Assembly (NCBI GenBank): GCA_963769255.1
Contig: CAVYKV010000003.1
Span: 496,001 to 560,000, forward strand
Reading direction: 5' to 3'
Length of the DNA stretch: 64,000 nt
DNA from: JAKACA01 sp963769255
Lineage (GTDB): Bacteria; Actinomycetota; Acidimicrobiia; Acidimicrobiales; Bog-793
Below the pieces are notes generated by a model. The model searched no databases and was not told the origin of the DNA. It worked only from the letters and a program-made list of their open reading frames with translations. The translations under genes and the position numbers were made by a program. Within the stretch, counting starts at the first letter, position 1. Every line of letters begins with the position of its first letter. Positions 9,041 through 17,368 of this stretch are shown here, in pieces.

Positions 9041-9925
9041 ATGCGAAAGCTCCTCTCGGCCCTCATGGTGGGCGTCTTCGCCGCCGGCCTCGGCGCTTGC
9101 GGCAGCGCAACGTCCTCCGCCCCCCCGACCGTCGACACGGGTACGCCGGTGCCGGCGGGGCCGCTCGGGGCGTCCTGCTCGAACAGCGCCATCCAGAGCG
9201 ACCTCTACCACGAGGGCGTGCTGACGGTCGCCACCGACAACCCCGTGTACACCCCCTGGTTCGTGAACAACCGGCCCGAGAACGGGCAGGGCTACGAGGC
9301 CGCCGTGGCCTACGGCGTGGCAACAGCCCTCGGCTTCTCGAAGTCGCACGTGAAGTGGGCCTACGAGCCCTTCAACGACTCCTATGCGCCGGGGCCGAAG
9401 GCGTTCGACTTCGACATCGACGAGATCTCCGTCACCTCGGCTCGCGCTCAGGCCGTCACCTTCAGCGTGAGCTACTACGCCGACACGCAGGCGCTCGTCG
9501 TGCTGAAGAACAGTGCCATCGCCAAGGACCACTCGCCGGCCGCCCTGCGGACCTACCAATACGGGGACCAGATCGGCACGACGAGCCTCGCCTACATCTC
9601 GCAGTACATCCGCCCGACGACGGGGACGAGGGTCTACCAGTCGTTGAACGACGTGAAGAGCGCCCTCGACACGCACCAGGTCGCCGCCTTCGTCACGGAC
9701 ACGCCGACGGCTCAGTACATCGCCGCCGACGAGATCCCCGGAGCCGAGGTCCTCGGCCACTTCCCGAGCACCGGTGAGCACTTCGGGCTCCTCTTCCACA
9801 AGGGCGACCCTCTCGTCGCCTGCGTCGACAAGGCCATCGACTACCTCAGCTCGACAGGCGCGCTCGCCAGCTACTCCAAGAAGTACCTGGCGATCTTCAA
9901 CGTCATCCCGACGATCCAGCCCTGA
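9041..9925 (+). CDS. Amino-acid ABC transporter substrate-binding lipoprotein
   Basis: 294-residue periplasmic-type solute-binding protein. The signal peptide ends in the lipobox LGAC with Cys20, so it should be lipid-anchored outside the membrane. The mature part follows the SBP_bac_3 fold (GVLTVATDNPVYTPW near the start; GEHFGLLFHKGDPLVACVDK near the end), the family binding polar amino acids. ATG start with GGAAGGG upstream. It is followed 12 bp later by the permease and then the ATPase, a complete importer; the exact ligand is not readable. Confidence 0.88.
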   Translation: MRKLLSALMVGVFAAGLGACGSATSSAPPTVDTGTPVPAGPLGASCSNSAIQSDLYHEGVLTVATDNPVYTPWFVNNRPENGQGYEAAVAYGVATALGFSKSHVKWAYEPFNDSYAPGPKAFDFDIDEISVTSARAQAVTFSVSYYADTQALVVLKNSAIAKDHSPAALRTYQYGDQIGTTSLAYISQYIRPTTGTRVYQSLNDVKSALDTHQVAAFVTDTPTAQYIAADEIPGAEVLGHFPSTGEHFGLLFHKGDPLVACVDKAIDYLSSTGALASYSKKYLAIFNVIPTIQP

Positions 9926-9937
9926 CGGGCGAGCGCC

Positions 9938-10858
9938 GTGGGCAAGCAACGGGACGACGGGAGCCTCCGGCCGTCCGTCGGCCTGCAACCCCTTGCCGGC
10001 GCCATGGGGGACCGCGGGCCGCGGCTGCTCAGCGCCGGTGACCGGCGGGCGACCGTCATCTCCTCGGTCAGCACCCTCGTGTTCGTCTGCGCTCTCGTGG
10101 CGGCCTTCCTGTTCGCGCCGGGCAGCGCCTCCGTCCGCCACGACTTCTTCAGCGGCTCCAACATGTGGCATTCGTTCGTGGGCGACAACTCGAAGGGGCT
10201 CCCGAGCGTGGGGACGGCCATCGTGCTCAACATCAAGATGTTCCTCGTCGCCGAGGTCCTCATCCTCATCCTCGCCCTCGTCGTCGCCCTCGTGCGCCAG
10301 TCGACGGGACCGGTGATGTTCCCCCTCCGGTTGGTGGCGACGGTCTACGTCGACGTCCTTCGCGGCGTGCCCCTGCTGCTCGTGATCTACATGATCGGCT
10401 TCGGCATCCCCGCCCTCTCCATACATTTCCTCTCGACGCAGTCCCCGCCCGTGTACGGGACGGCGGCCCTCGTGCTGTCCTACTCCGCCTATGTGTCGGA
10501 GGTGTACCGCGCCGGCCTGAACTCGGTGCATCGCAGCCAGACGATGGCCGCGCGCTCGCTCGGCCTGACGGGCTGGACGGCCATGCGCTACGTGATCCTC
10601 CCCCAGGCGGTCCGCAACATCATCCCCCCTCTCCTCAACGACTTCATCAGCCTCCAGAAGGACACCGCCCTCGTCGGGGTGATCGGCGCCGTCGAGGCCA
10701 GCCAGGCCGCCAACATCTACGCAGACTCACAGTTCAACTACTCGAGCTACGTCGTCGCCGCCATCCTCTTCCTCCTCCTCACGATCCCGCTCGCCCGCTT
10801 CACCGACTACGTCATCCGGCGAGACCGCTCCCGCCGGCTGGCCGGGGCGCTCGTGTGA
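9938..10858 (+). CDS. Amino-acid ABC transporter permease (His/Glu/Gln/Arg family)
   Basis: 306-residue inner-membrane permease. Several hydrophobic helices surround the ATPase-contact EAA loop (RSLGLTGWTAMRYVILPQAV) and the segment LRGVPLLLVIYM, typical of the HEQRo family. GTG start at 9938, 12 bp after the binding-protein stop. Its own stop overlaps the ATPase start as GTGTGA, indicating translational coupling. Confidence 0.9.
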   Translation: MGKQRDDGSLRPSVGLQPLAGAMGDRGPRLLSAGDRRATVISSVSTLVFVCALVAAFLFAPGSASVRHDFFSGSNMWHSFVGDNSKGLPSVGTAIVLNIKMFLVAEVLILILALVVALVRQSTGPVMFPLRLVATVYVDVLRGVPLLLVIYMIGFGIPALSIHFLSTQSPPVYGTAALVLSYSAYVSEVYRAGLNSVHRSQTMAARSLGLTGWTAMRYVILPQAVRNIIPPLLNDFISLQKDTALVGVIGAVEASQAANIYADSQFNYSSYVVAAILFLLLTIPLARFTDYVIRRDRSRRLAGALV

Positions 10859-11634
10859 ACAGAGGTGCCCCGGAGGATCCGGGGTGGCCCGTGGCGCTCA
10901 GGGTCGAGGGGCTCCGCAAGTCGTTCGGCGACGTGGCCGTGTTGCGGGGCGTCGACCTCGGCGTGGACAGTCACGAGGTCATCTGCCTCATCGGCGCCTC
11001 CGGGTCGGGGAAGTCGACCCTCCTGCGCTGCATCAACCTGCTGGAGCCGATCGATGCCGGGCGTATCGAGCTCTTCGGGCGGGACATCTCCTCGGATCCG
11101 GGGCTCGATCAGAACCTCGTGCGACGCCAGGTCGGCATCGTGTTCCAGTCCTTCAACCTCTTTCCCCACATGAACGTGCTCGCCAACGTCACCCTGGCGC
11201 CCATGAAGGCGCTCGGCGTCCCGAGGGAGCAGGCGAACGAGGAGGCGCGGGCGCTCCTCGGTCGTTTCGGCCTCTCCGACAAGGAGCAGGACTACCCCGA
11301 CCGGCTCTCCGGTGGCCAACAGCAGCGAGTGGCCATCGTGCGCGCCCTCGCCATGCGGCCCCGCATCATGCTGCTCGACGAGGTTACGAGTGCCCTCGAC
11401 CCCGAGCTCGTCTCCGAAGTCCTCGACGTCATCCGGGAGCTGGCGACCTCGGGGATGACGATGGTGATCGCAACGCACGAGATGGGTTTCGCTCGGGACA
11501 TCGCCCGCCGGGTCTGCTTCCTCGAAGACGGCCTCATCGTCGAGGAGGCGCCCCCGCTCGAGCTCTTCAGCGATCCGAAGGACGAGCGGACGAGGCGCTT
11601 CCTGCGGCGCATCATCGACGCCGGCCGGCTCTGA
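10855..11634 (+). CDS. Amino-acid ABC transporter ATP-binding protein
   Basis: 259-residue ATPase that powers the transporter. Walker A GASGSGKST, Q-loop QSFNLFPHMNV, signature LSGGQQQRVAI, Walker B IMLLDEVTSALDPE and the switch His in ATHEMGFARD are all present. GTG start at 10855 overlaps the permease stop. The unusual word is DEVTSALD rather than DEPTSALD, a variant known in polar amino-acid ATPases. Confidence 0.93.
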   Translation: MNRGAPEDPGWPVALRVEGLRKSFGDVAVLRGVDLGVDSHEVICLIGASGSGKSTLLRCINLLEPIDAGRIELFGRDISSDPGLDQNLVRRQVGIVFQSFNLFPHMNVLANVTLAPMKALGVPREQANEEARALLGRFGLSDKEQDYPDRLSGGQQQRVAIVRALAMRPRIMLLDEVTSALDPELVSEVLDVIRELATSGMTMVIATHEMGFARDIARRVCFLEDGLIVEEAPPLELFSDPKDERTRRFLRRIIDAGRL

Positions 11635-11664
11635 GGGCCTCGGCCGAGCCGTACACTCCCCGCA

Positions 11665-12228
11665 GTGTCAGGTTCCGAACCGCCGCTCGCCGACGTCGTC
11701 TCGTTCGCCGAGCGGGCTCGGGCCCGTCGCCGAGGGGGGGCGGCACCCGACGAGGCGCCCGGTGCCGCCGCCGGGGCAGGTGAGCCCGCCGATGTGGCCC
11801 GCGAGGCCATGTTCCGCCGATTCGCACAGCTCGTCCGGCCGGCGGGCACCGGTCTCCGATCCGTCGACGACGACCTCGCCGTCCTCGTGTACGACTCGGC
11901 AAGCGATCGGGTGGCAACGGCGTCAGTACGTGGGGAGGAGCCGGTCGGATCCTCCCGGCAGCTGACGTTCCAGACCGACTCGTTCACCTTGGAGGTCCAG
12001 TTGGAAGGTCCTTCCCACGAGCTCGTGTGCCAGGTCGTACCGCCCCAGCCGGCGAGCCTGGAGATCCGTCACCGGTCCGGATGCCGCGACCTCGGCCGCG
12101 ACGAGTTCGGCACCTTCTACGCCGGACCGCTGCCCGACGGTGCCCTCAGCCTGCGGTGCGTGCCCCTCGGGGACGCCCCCCCGGCGGCCACCAGCTGGTT
12201 CTCGCTGTCCGCCGTCCCTCCCGGCTGA
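11665..12228 (+). CDS. Small predicted beta-sandwich protein, partner of the CHAT protease
   Basis: 187-residue soluble protein with no enzymatic motif that I recognise. An Arg/Ala/Gly-rich N-terminus (about residues 1-45) is followed by a short helical part (EAMFRRFAQLVRP) and a strand-rich domain with RQLTFQTDSFTLEVQLEG, LVCQVVPPQPASLEI and FYAGPLPDGALSLRCVPLG. The LVxQ-VPPQPA pattern resembles proteins I recall encoded between ECF sigma factors and CHAT proteases in actinobacteria; this is memory-based. GTG start at 11665. It ends 11 bp before the CHAT gene and is surely co-transcribed. A substrate or regulator of the CHAT protease is possible. Confidence 0.65.
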   Translation: MSGSEPPLADVVSFAERARARRRGGAAPDEAPGAAAGAGEPADVAREAMFRRFAQLVRPAGTGLRSVDDDLAVLVYDSASDRVATASVRGEEPVGSSRQLTFQTDSFTLEVQLEGPSHELVCQVVPPQPASLEIRHRSGCRDLGRDEFGTFYAGPLPDGALSLRCVPLGDAPPAATSWFSLSAVPPG

Positions 12229-12239
12229 GCCGGTCGGTC

Positions 12240-15002
12240 GTGCTGCCGTCGTTGGCGCCGCCGGCCGCCCTGGCGGAGGCGAGCGGGGCGGTCGAGATGG
12301 TGAGCGTCGACCCGCGACGGGCCCTCGCCCTCTCGGTCGGGCTTCTCGCTCGCAGCGACCTCGACGCCGAGGCGCGGGCGGTGGCCGAACGGGCGGCCGC
12401 CCTGGCTGAGCTCGACCTCGGACGGGTGCAGGAGGCTCGTGCCCGCTTCGAGCGGGCGAAGGTGGGCGCCACCGCCGACGGTGTGGCCCACCGCCTGGCG
12501 GAGCTGCAGATCGGTCTCGCCATGGCTCTGCTGCAGTGTGAGGAGCCGGAGGCGGCCATGGCGGAGCTCGACGCCGCCCTCGCCGGCGCCGGGGACGCCG
12601 AGACGAGAGGGCGGGCCGAGTCGCAGCGGGCGACCGTCCTCCTGCGCCTCGGCCGGTACCCGGAGGGCCTCGAGCAGGCGTCGCGGGCGATCGCCACGTG
12701 CCGGGCGGCCGGCATGGAGGGCGCCGAGGCGCGGTTGTTGTCGAACGTCGGCGTCGTGCGCGCCTACCTCGGCGAGTACGCCGCCGCCGAGGAGGCGTTG
12801 GGTGAGGCGCTTCGGCTCCTGCGCGAGCAAGGTGCCGACGTCGGCGCCGCCAACGTCGTGCACAATCTCGGCTTCGTGGCGGGCAGGCGCGGCGACGTGC
12901 CGGCCGCCCTCTCGCTCTTCGACGAGGCCTTCGACGAATACGTCCGGCTCGACGTCCCGGCCGATGCCGCCCTCGTGGACCGCTGCCAGGTGCTCCTCTC
13001 GGTGCGACTGCTCCCGGAGGCACGAGCCGCCGCCATGGCGGCCGTGGCCGCGCTGGAGAACTGCGGACAGGCGGCCGACCTCGCCGAGGCACGCCTCGTG
13101 CTGGCGGAGGTGTCGCTCGCCGAGGGCGATCTGGAACAGGCGGCGGCGGAGGCACGTGAGGCGGCTGCCGCCCTCCGGCGGCAGGGCCGCACGAGCTGGG
13201 CGACCCTCGCAGATCTCGTGGAAGCGCGGGCGAGATGGGCCGAGGGGGACGCTGCTCGCACGATTTCGGAGGCAGTCGAGCTGGCCGGTCGCCTCGCCGC
13301 CGCCGGCTGGCGCCTGCACGGCCTCGAAGCGATCGCCGTGGCGGCCCGTGCCGCCCTGACGGCGGGCGAACCGGAGCTGGCCCTCTCGGTGTTCGACGGG
13401 GTCGCCCTCGACGATGCGGCCGACGAGGATCTCTCTGCCGACGAGCGTGTCCGGGTCGTCTACGTCCGCGCCCTTGCCCGGCTGGCGGCCGGATTCCCCG
13501 ACGAGTGCCTGGCGCAGCTGCGGGAGGGCCTCCGCACGGCCGAGGACCATCGGGTCGCCTTCGGGGCGACGGAGCTGCGGGCTCGGGCCACGCTCGCCGC
13601 CACGGACCTCGCCGAGCTCGGTCTCGAGATCGCGCTCGACGAGGGCTCGGGAGCGCTCGTGCTCGAGTGGTCGGAGCGGTGGCGCGCCCGTTCGCTGTGG
13701 CCGGCGGATGCCCTCCCTCCCGCCGACGCCGAGCTGGCCGACTCGCTGGCGCAGTTGCGGCACACGGTGGCCGCCCTGGAGGAGGTCGTCGAATCCGGCG
13801 AAGCCGCCGAGGGGCGGGCGCACCGGCTGTCCGGGCGCCGTCGCCTCCTCGAGACCTCCATCCGTCAGCACTGCCTCGGCAGCGCTCGGCAGCGGCGTTC
13901 GTCGCCACCAGTGCCGTCGCTGGGCGACCTGCGGGAGCTGCTGGCGTCGTCGGACTGCGCCGCCGTCGTCGAGCTGGTGGCGGCGAGGGGCGACCTGCAC
14001 GCCGTCGTGGGCACTCCGACGACTTGTGTCGTGCGCCGCCTCGGCCCCCTCGGCGAGCTCTCGCGCTGGCGGGCGGCCGCCCGCTTCTCGCTCTCCCGTC
14101 TCGTGTCGGGCACCGGTTCCCGGGCAAGCCGCCTGACGGCCGCCGTGCTGCTCGGCCGGGCGATGGCGGCGGCCGACCGCTTTCTCCTCCGCCCTCTGGC
14201 GGCCGAACTGGAGGACGCCTTCTCGGCGGGAGGCCAGGAGCTCGTGATCGTCCCCACGGGCGTGCTCCACTCGCTGCCGTGGGCGCTGCTGCCGAGCCTG
14301 CGTTCACGACCTGTGTCGCTGGCTCCTTCCCTTGCGCTCGTCCTCGACCGATGCAGGCCGGATCACGCCCGCGCCGGTCGACCGGACGCAGGCACCGTCC
14401 TCGTGGCGGCACCCGGTGTCGCTTCGGGAGGCGCCGAGGTGGAGGCGCTCGGCCGCCTCTACCCGGCGGCTCGGGTGCTGACCGGACGTGAGGCGACGGC
14501 GCGACACGTAGCCTGTGCGATGAACGGGGCGGTGACAGCTCATGTCGTCGCCCATGGGAGGTTCCGGGCGGACAATGCGCTCTTCTCCGCACTCGAGATG
14601 GCGGACGGCCCCCTCACCGTCTACGACCTCGAGGCGATCGGCGAGCCGCCCGACCTGCTCGTCCTGTCGTCCTGCGATGCCGGCCGGTCCGACGTCCAAC
14701 CGGGCGACGAGCTCATGGGCCTGGCGGCGACCATGCTCTCGCTCGGCTCGCGGGCGATCGTGGCGAGCATCGCCCCCGTGCCGGACATCGGAGCCCCGGC
14801 CGTCATGACGACCTTCCACGAGTCGTTGCTGTCCGGCCGGTCGCCGGCTGCGGCCCTGGCGCTCGCCCAGCAGCGCTATGACGCCGGCGCCGTCGGTCCC
14901 GACCAGCTGGCGGACGGTTCGGAGGGGGGGATGATGGCGCTGGCGGCGGCGGGTTTCGTCTGCCTCGGCGCCGGAGTAGGGAGGGGAGAAAGCCGGTGTT
15001 GA
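12240..15002 (+). CDS. TPR-CHAT domain protein (caspase-like protease)
   Basis: About 920 residues. The N-terminal ~550 residues are Ala/Leu/Glu-rich helical hairpins consistent with tetratricopeptide repeats (for example HNLGFVAGRRGDVPAALSLF). The C-terminal ~330 residues are a CHAT domain, a caspase-clan cysteine protease, with the catalytic His in AHVVAHGRF (about residue 772) and catalytic Cys in LVLSSCDAG (about residue 812); the region VPTGVLHSLPWALL is also family-typical. CHAT proteases cleave partner proteins in cell-death or defence pathways. GTG start at 12240 follows the partner gene by 11 bp; ATG 12297 is an alternative. No signal peptide. Confidence 0.82.
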   Translation: MLPSLAPPAALAEASGAVEMVSVDPRRALALSVGLLARSDLDAEARAVAERAAALAELDLGRVQEARARFERAKVGATADGVAHRLAELQIGLAMALLQCEEPEAAMAELDAALAGAGDAETRGRAESQRATVLLRLGRYPEGLEQASRAIATCRAAGMEGAEARLLSNVGVVRAYLGEYAAAEEALGEALRLLREQGADVGAANVVHNLGFVAGRRGDVPAALSLFDEAFDEYVRLDVPADAALVDRCQVLLSVRLLPEARAAAMAAVAALENCGQAADLAEARLVLAEVSLAEGDLEQAAAEAREAAAALRRQGRTSWATLADLVEARARWAEGDAARTISEAVELAGRLAAAGWRLHGLEAIAVAARAALTAGEPELALSVFDGVALDDAADEDLSADERVRVVYVRALARLAAGFPDECLAQLREGLRTAEDHRVAFGATELRARATLAATDLAELGLEIALDEGSGALVLEWSERWRARSLWPADALPPADAELADSLAQLRHTVAALEEVVESGEAAEGRAHRLSGRRRLLETSIRQHCLGSARQRRSSPPVPSLGDLRELLASSDCAAVVELVAARGDLHAVVGTPTTCVVRRLGPLGELSRWRAAARFSLSRLVSGTGSRASRLTAAVLLGRAMAAADRFLLRPLAAELEDAFSAGGQELVIVPTGVLHSLPWALLPSLRSRPVSLAPSLALVLDRCRPDHARAGRPDAGTVLVAAPGVASGGAEVEALGRLYPAARVLTGREATARHVACAMNGAVTAHVVAHGRFRADNALFSALEMADGPLTVYDLEAIGEPPDLLVLSSCDAGRSDVQPGDELMGLAATMLSLGSRAIVASIAPVPDIGAPAVMTTFHESLLSGRSPAAALALAQQRYDAGAVGPDQLADGSEGGMMALAAAGFVCLGAGVGRGESRC

Positions 15003-15057
15003 CAGTCCATGGCCAGCCGCGCATGCGAGGTGGTCTGCTAACTGCGAAGATGACGAA

Positions 15058-16023
15058 ATGACTACGGACCGCGGGGCCTCGGACGAGATCTTCACGACCA
15101 TCGTCCGGAACGTCCGCAAGGTCATCCAGGGCAACGAGTCGGCCATCCGCTATGCCGTGACGTGCCTCGTGGCCGGTGGTCACCTCCTCATCGAGGACGT
15201 TCCGGGCGTGGGGAAGACGAGTCTCGGCAAGGCTGTGGCCGCCTCGGTCGCCTGCCGCCACCGCCGCATCCAGTTCACGTCCGATCTGCTGCCGTCCGAC
15301 GTCACCGGCGTGAGCGTCTTCGACCGCAACTCGAGCGCCTTCGAATTCCGGCCCGGGCCGATCTTCGCCAACATCGTGCTCGCCGACGAGATCAACCGGA
15401 CACCGCCGAAGACGCAGTCCGCCCTCCTCGAGGCCATGGAGGAGCGGCAGGTGACGGTCGAGGGCACCACCTACGAGCTGGCCGAGCCGTTCATGGTGAT
15501 CGCCACGCAGAACCCGATCGAGCACGAAGGCACCTATCCGCTCCCCGTGAGCCAGCTCGACCGCTTCCTCATGCGCATCCATCTCGGGTACCCCGACCCG
15601 GCCGCCGAGGTCGACATCCTCGTGCGTCACGGGGTGGACGAGCCCCTCGTCGACCTGGAAGCCGTCGCCACCCCCGAGCAGGTGCTGGAGCTCGCCAAGC
15701 GGGTGCGGGACGTGCACTGCTCCGAGGCCGTGCAGCGGTACATCGTGGATCTCGCCAACGCCACCCGCACCCACCCGGCCGTCCTGCTCGGCATGTCGCC
15801 GAGGGCCGCCCTCGCCCTGCAGCGGGCCTCGCGTGCCTGGGCCGTGCTGCACGGTCGCGACTACGTCGTCCCCGACGACGTGAAGGCGTTGGCGCTACCT
15901 GTGATCGGGCACCGGCTGGAGCTGCGGACGGCCCGGACGGCCGGCAGCGACCACGTCATCGCCGTCGTGAACGAGCTCCTCTCCAAGGTGGCCGTGCTCG
16001 AGAACGAGCGGGCGTCCCTCTGA
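15058..16023 (+). CDS. MoxR-family AAA+ ATPase
   Basis: 321-residue cytoplasmic chaperone-like ATPase. Walker A is EDVPGVGKTSLGKA, Walker B is VLADEINRTPPKTQSALLEA, and sensor 1 lies in ATQNPIEHEGTYPLP. MoxR proteins mature or regulate partner proteins, often with a VWA/DUF58 partner. It is followed by a DUF58 gene and a transglutaminase-like membrane protein, a conserved three-gene set. ATG start at 15058. Confidence 0.9.
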   Translation: MTTDRGASDEIFTTIVRNVRKVIQGNESAIRYAVTCLVAGGHLLIEDVPGVGKTSLGKAVAASVACRHRRIQFTSDLLPSDVTGVSVFDRNSSAFEFRPGPIFANIVLADEINRTPPKTQSALLEAMEERQVTVEGTTYELAEPFMVIATQNPIEHEGTYPLPVSQLDRFLMRIHLGYPDPAAEVDILVRHGVDEPLVDLEAVATPEQVLELAKRVRDVHCSEAVQRYIVDLANATRTHPAVLLGMSPRAALALQRASRAWAVLHGRDYVVPDDVKALALPVIGHRLELRTARTAGSDHVIAVVNELLSKVAVLENERASL

Positions 16024-16042
16024 GCGGTCGGGGCCGACGGTC

Positions 16043-17368
16043 GTGCTGACCCGGCGAGGCAAGGCGGCTCTCGTCGCCTTCGTCGTCCTCCTCGTGGCCG
16101 GTCGCATCCTCGGCGTGACGGAGCTGTTCGGCATCGCTGTCGCCCTCTTGGTCCTCGTGGTCGTGAGCGTCGTGCGCCTGCGGCTCTCGCACGTGAGGGC
16201 GCACCTCTCGGCCCGGCTGTCGCCCGAAGTGATCGAGGCGGGCCAGCCCACCGTTCTCGAGCTCTTCATCGAGAACAGCGGGATCGTGCCGTCGCCCGGC
16301 AACCGGCTCCAGCTCCTGCCCTCCAGCGGTGGCCGCCACCGCATCCTCGTGCCCCGGCTCGCCCCCGGAGAGCGGGCCACGGTCACCATCGGCCTCGACA
16401 GCTCGCGGCGTGGCCGGCACTCCATCGCCGGTTACGACGCCGTCATGAGCGACGGCCTCGGGCTCGCCAGCCAGCGTCTCGTGGCAACGGGGAGCGTCGC
16501 CTATCTCGTGCGCCCCCGCAGCGAGGAGCTGCCGCACACGCTGCCGCTCAGCACGGGCATCTCGGGCCAGGAGAGCACGCACTCGGCGGCCGACCGGCTT
16601 CTCACCGGATCGTCCATGCTGCGCCTGTACGCGCCGGGCGACGACCTCCGGCGGGTGCACTGGCCGACGACGGCCCGCGTGGGCGAGCTGATGGTCAGGG
16701 AGGGCGGCGACCCGGACACCGCCAACCGCTCCGGCACGACCATCATCCTCGGCACCCAGCGGGGCGGCGGGGACTGTTTTGAGCGCGCCGTCGAGATCAC
16801 CGCCAGCCTCGCCGGCGTCGCCCTGCGCGAAGGCATGCTGCGCGTCATGACGACCGGCGGCTACGACAGCGGCCTCGCCCACGGCCTCGACCACCTCGAC
16901 GAGATCACGCTGCAGCTCGCCGTCGTGCAGGCGCTGCCTGGTTCCGCTGGCCACCGGCAGCCCCCCGCTGACGTCCCCCGGGGCGGCAACGGTCGTGGCC
17001 GGCAGGAACCTCCCGCCACGCCGGCGGGCGTGGCGGTCAACTTCGTCGACGAGGTCGTCAACAACGATCTCCGCCGGGAGGAGTGGAACGTCCTCCTCGC
17101 CGTCGAGGCGGTCGACCGGCTCGAGGACGCCGAGCTGAACCCGGACATCATCGCCCCCCTGCAATCGCGCGTCGGCACGATCGTCCTCGTCCTCGTCGGA
17201 GGTGACGTCCCCCGCTTCGAGCGGCTCTCCCGCAACGAGGTCGCCGTCTTCCTCCCCGCAGGCCGTGCCATGCACGACATCTGGAACACGGCCATGGACC
17301 TACCCGTCGGCGAAGTACGGGCGGTCGACACCGAACAACAGCCCAGCACGGAGGTGACCGTCCCGTGA
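16043..17368 (+). CDS. DUF58 (VWA-like) membrane protein
   Basis: 441-residue protein. Two N-terminal hydrophobic helices (residues about 8-45) are followed by a soluble domain carrying the DUF58 signature GDDLRRVHWPTTARVGELMV. DUF58 proteins are the usual partners of MoxR ATPases. The segment around residues 300-345 (PPADVPRGGNGRGRQEPPAT) is a low-complexity insertion. GTG start at 16043, 19 bp after moxR. The stop overlaps the next start as GTGA. Confidence 0.85.
   Translation: MLTRRGKAALVAFVVLLVAGRILGVTELFGIAVALLVLVVVSVVRLRLSHVRAHLSARLSPEVIEAGQPTVLELFIENSGIVPSPGNRLQLLPSSGGRHRILVPRLAPGERATVTIGLDSSRRGRHSIAGYDAVMSDGLGLASQRLVATGSVAYLVRPRSEELPHTLPLSTGISGQESTHSAADRLLTGSSMLRLYAPGDDLRRVHWPTTARVGELMVREGGDPDTANRSGTTIILGTQRGGGDCFERAVEITASLAGVALREGMLRVMTTGGYDSGLAHGLDHLDEITLQLAVVQALPGSAGHRQPPADVPRGGNGRGRQEPPATPAGVAVNFVDEVVNNDLRREEWNVLLAVEAVDRLEDAELNPDIIAPLQSRVGTIVLVLVGGDVPRFERLSRNEVAVFLPAGRAMHDIWNTAMDLPVGEVRAVDTEQQPSTEVTVP

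Noticed and set aside
7658..10531. A 957-codon minus-strand open frame spanning the transporter genes
   Set aside because: Only its 3' part (from about 8869) encodes the desaturase. The rest is antisense to the substrate-binding and permease genes and reads as Gly/Asp/Arg/Val-rich shadow typical of GC-rich DNA.
11923..14592. An 889-codon minus-strand frame opposite the CHAT gene
   Set aside because: Arg/Pro-rich composition with no motif; the plus strand encodes TPR-CHAT with its catalytic dyad.
14999..15057. TTGACA at 14999-15004 as a promoter for moxR
   Set aside because: No -10 hexamer at 16-18 bp spacing; the hexamer overlaps the CHAT stop codon and may be chance.
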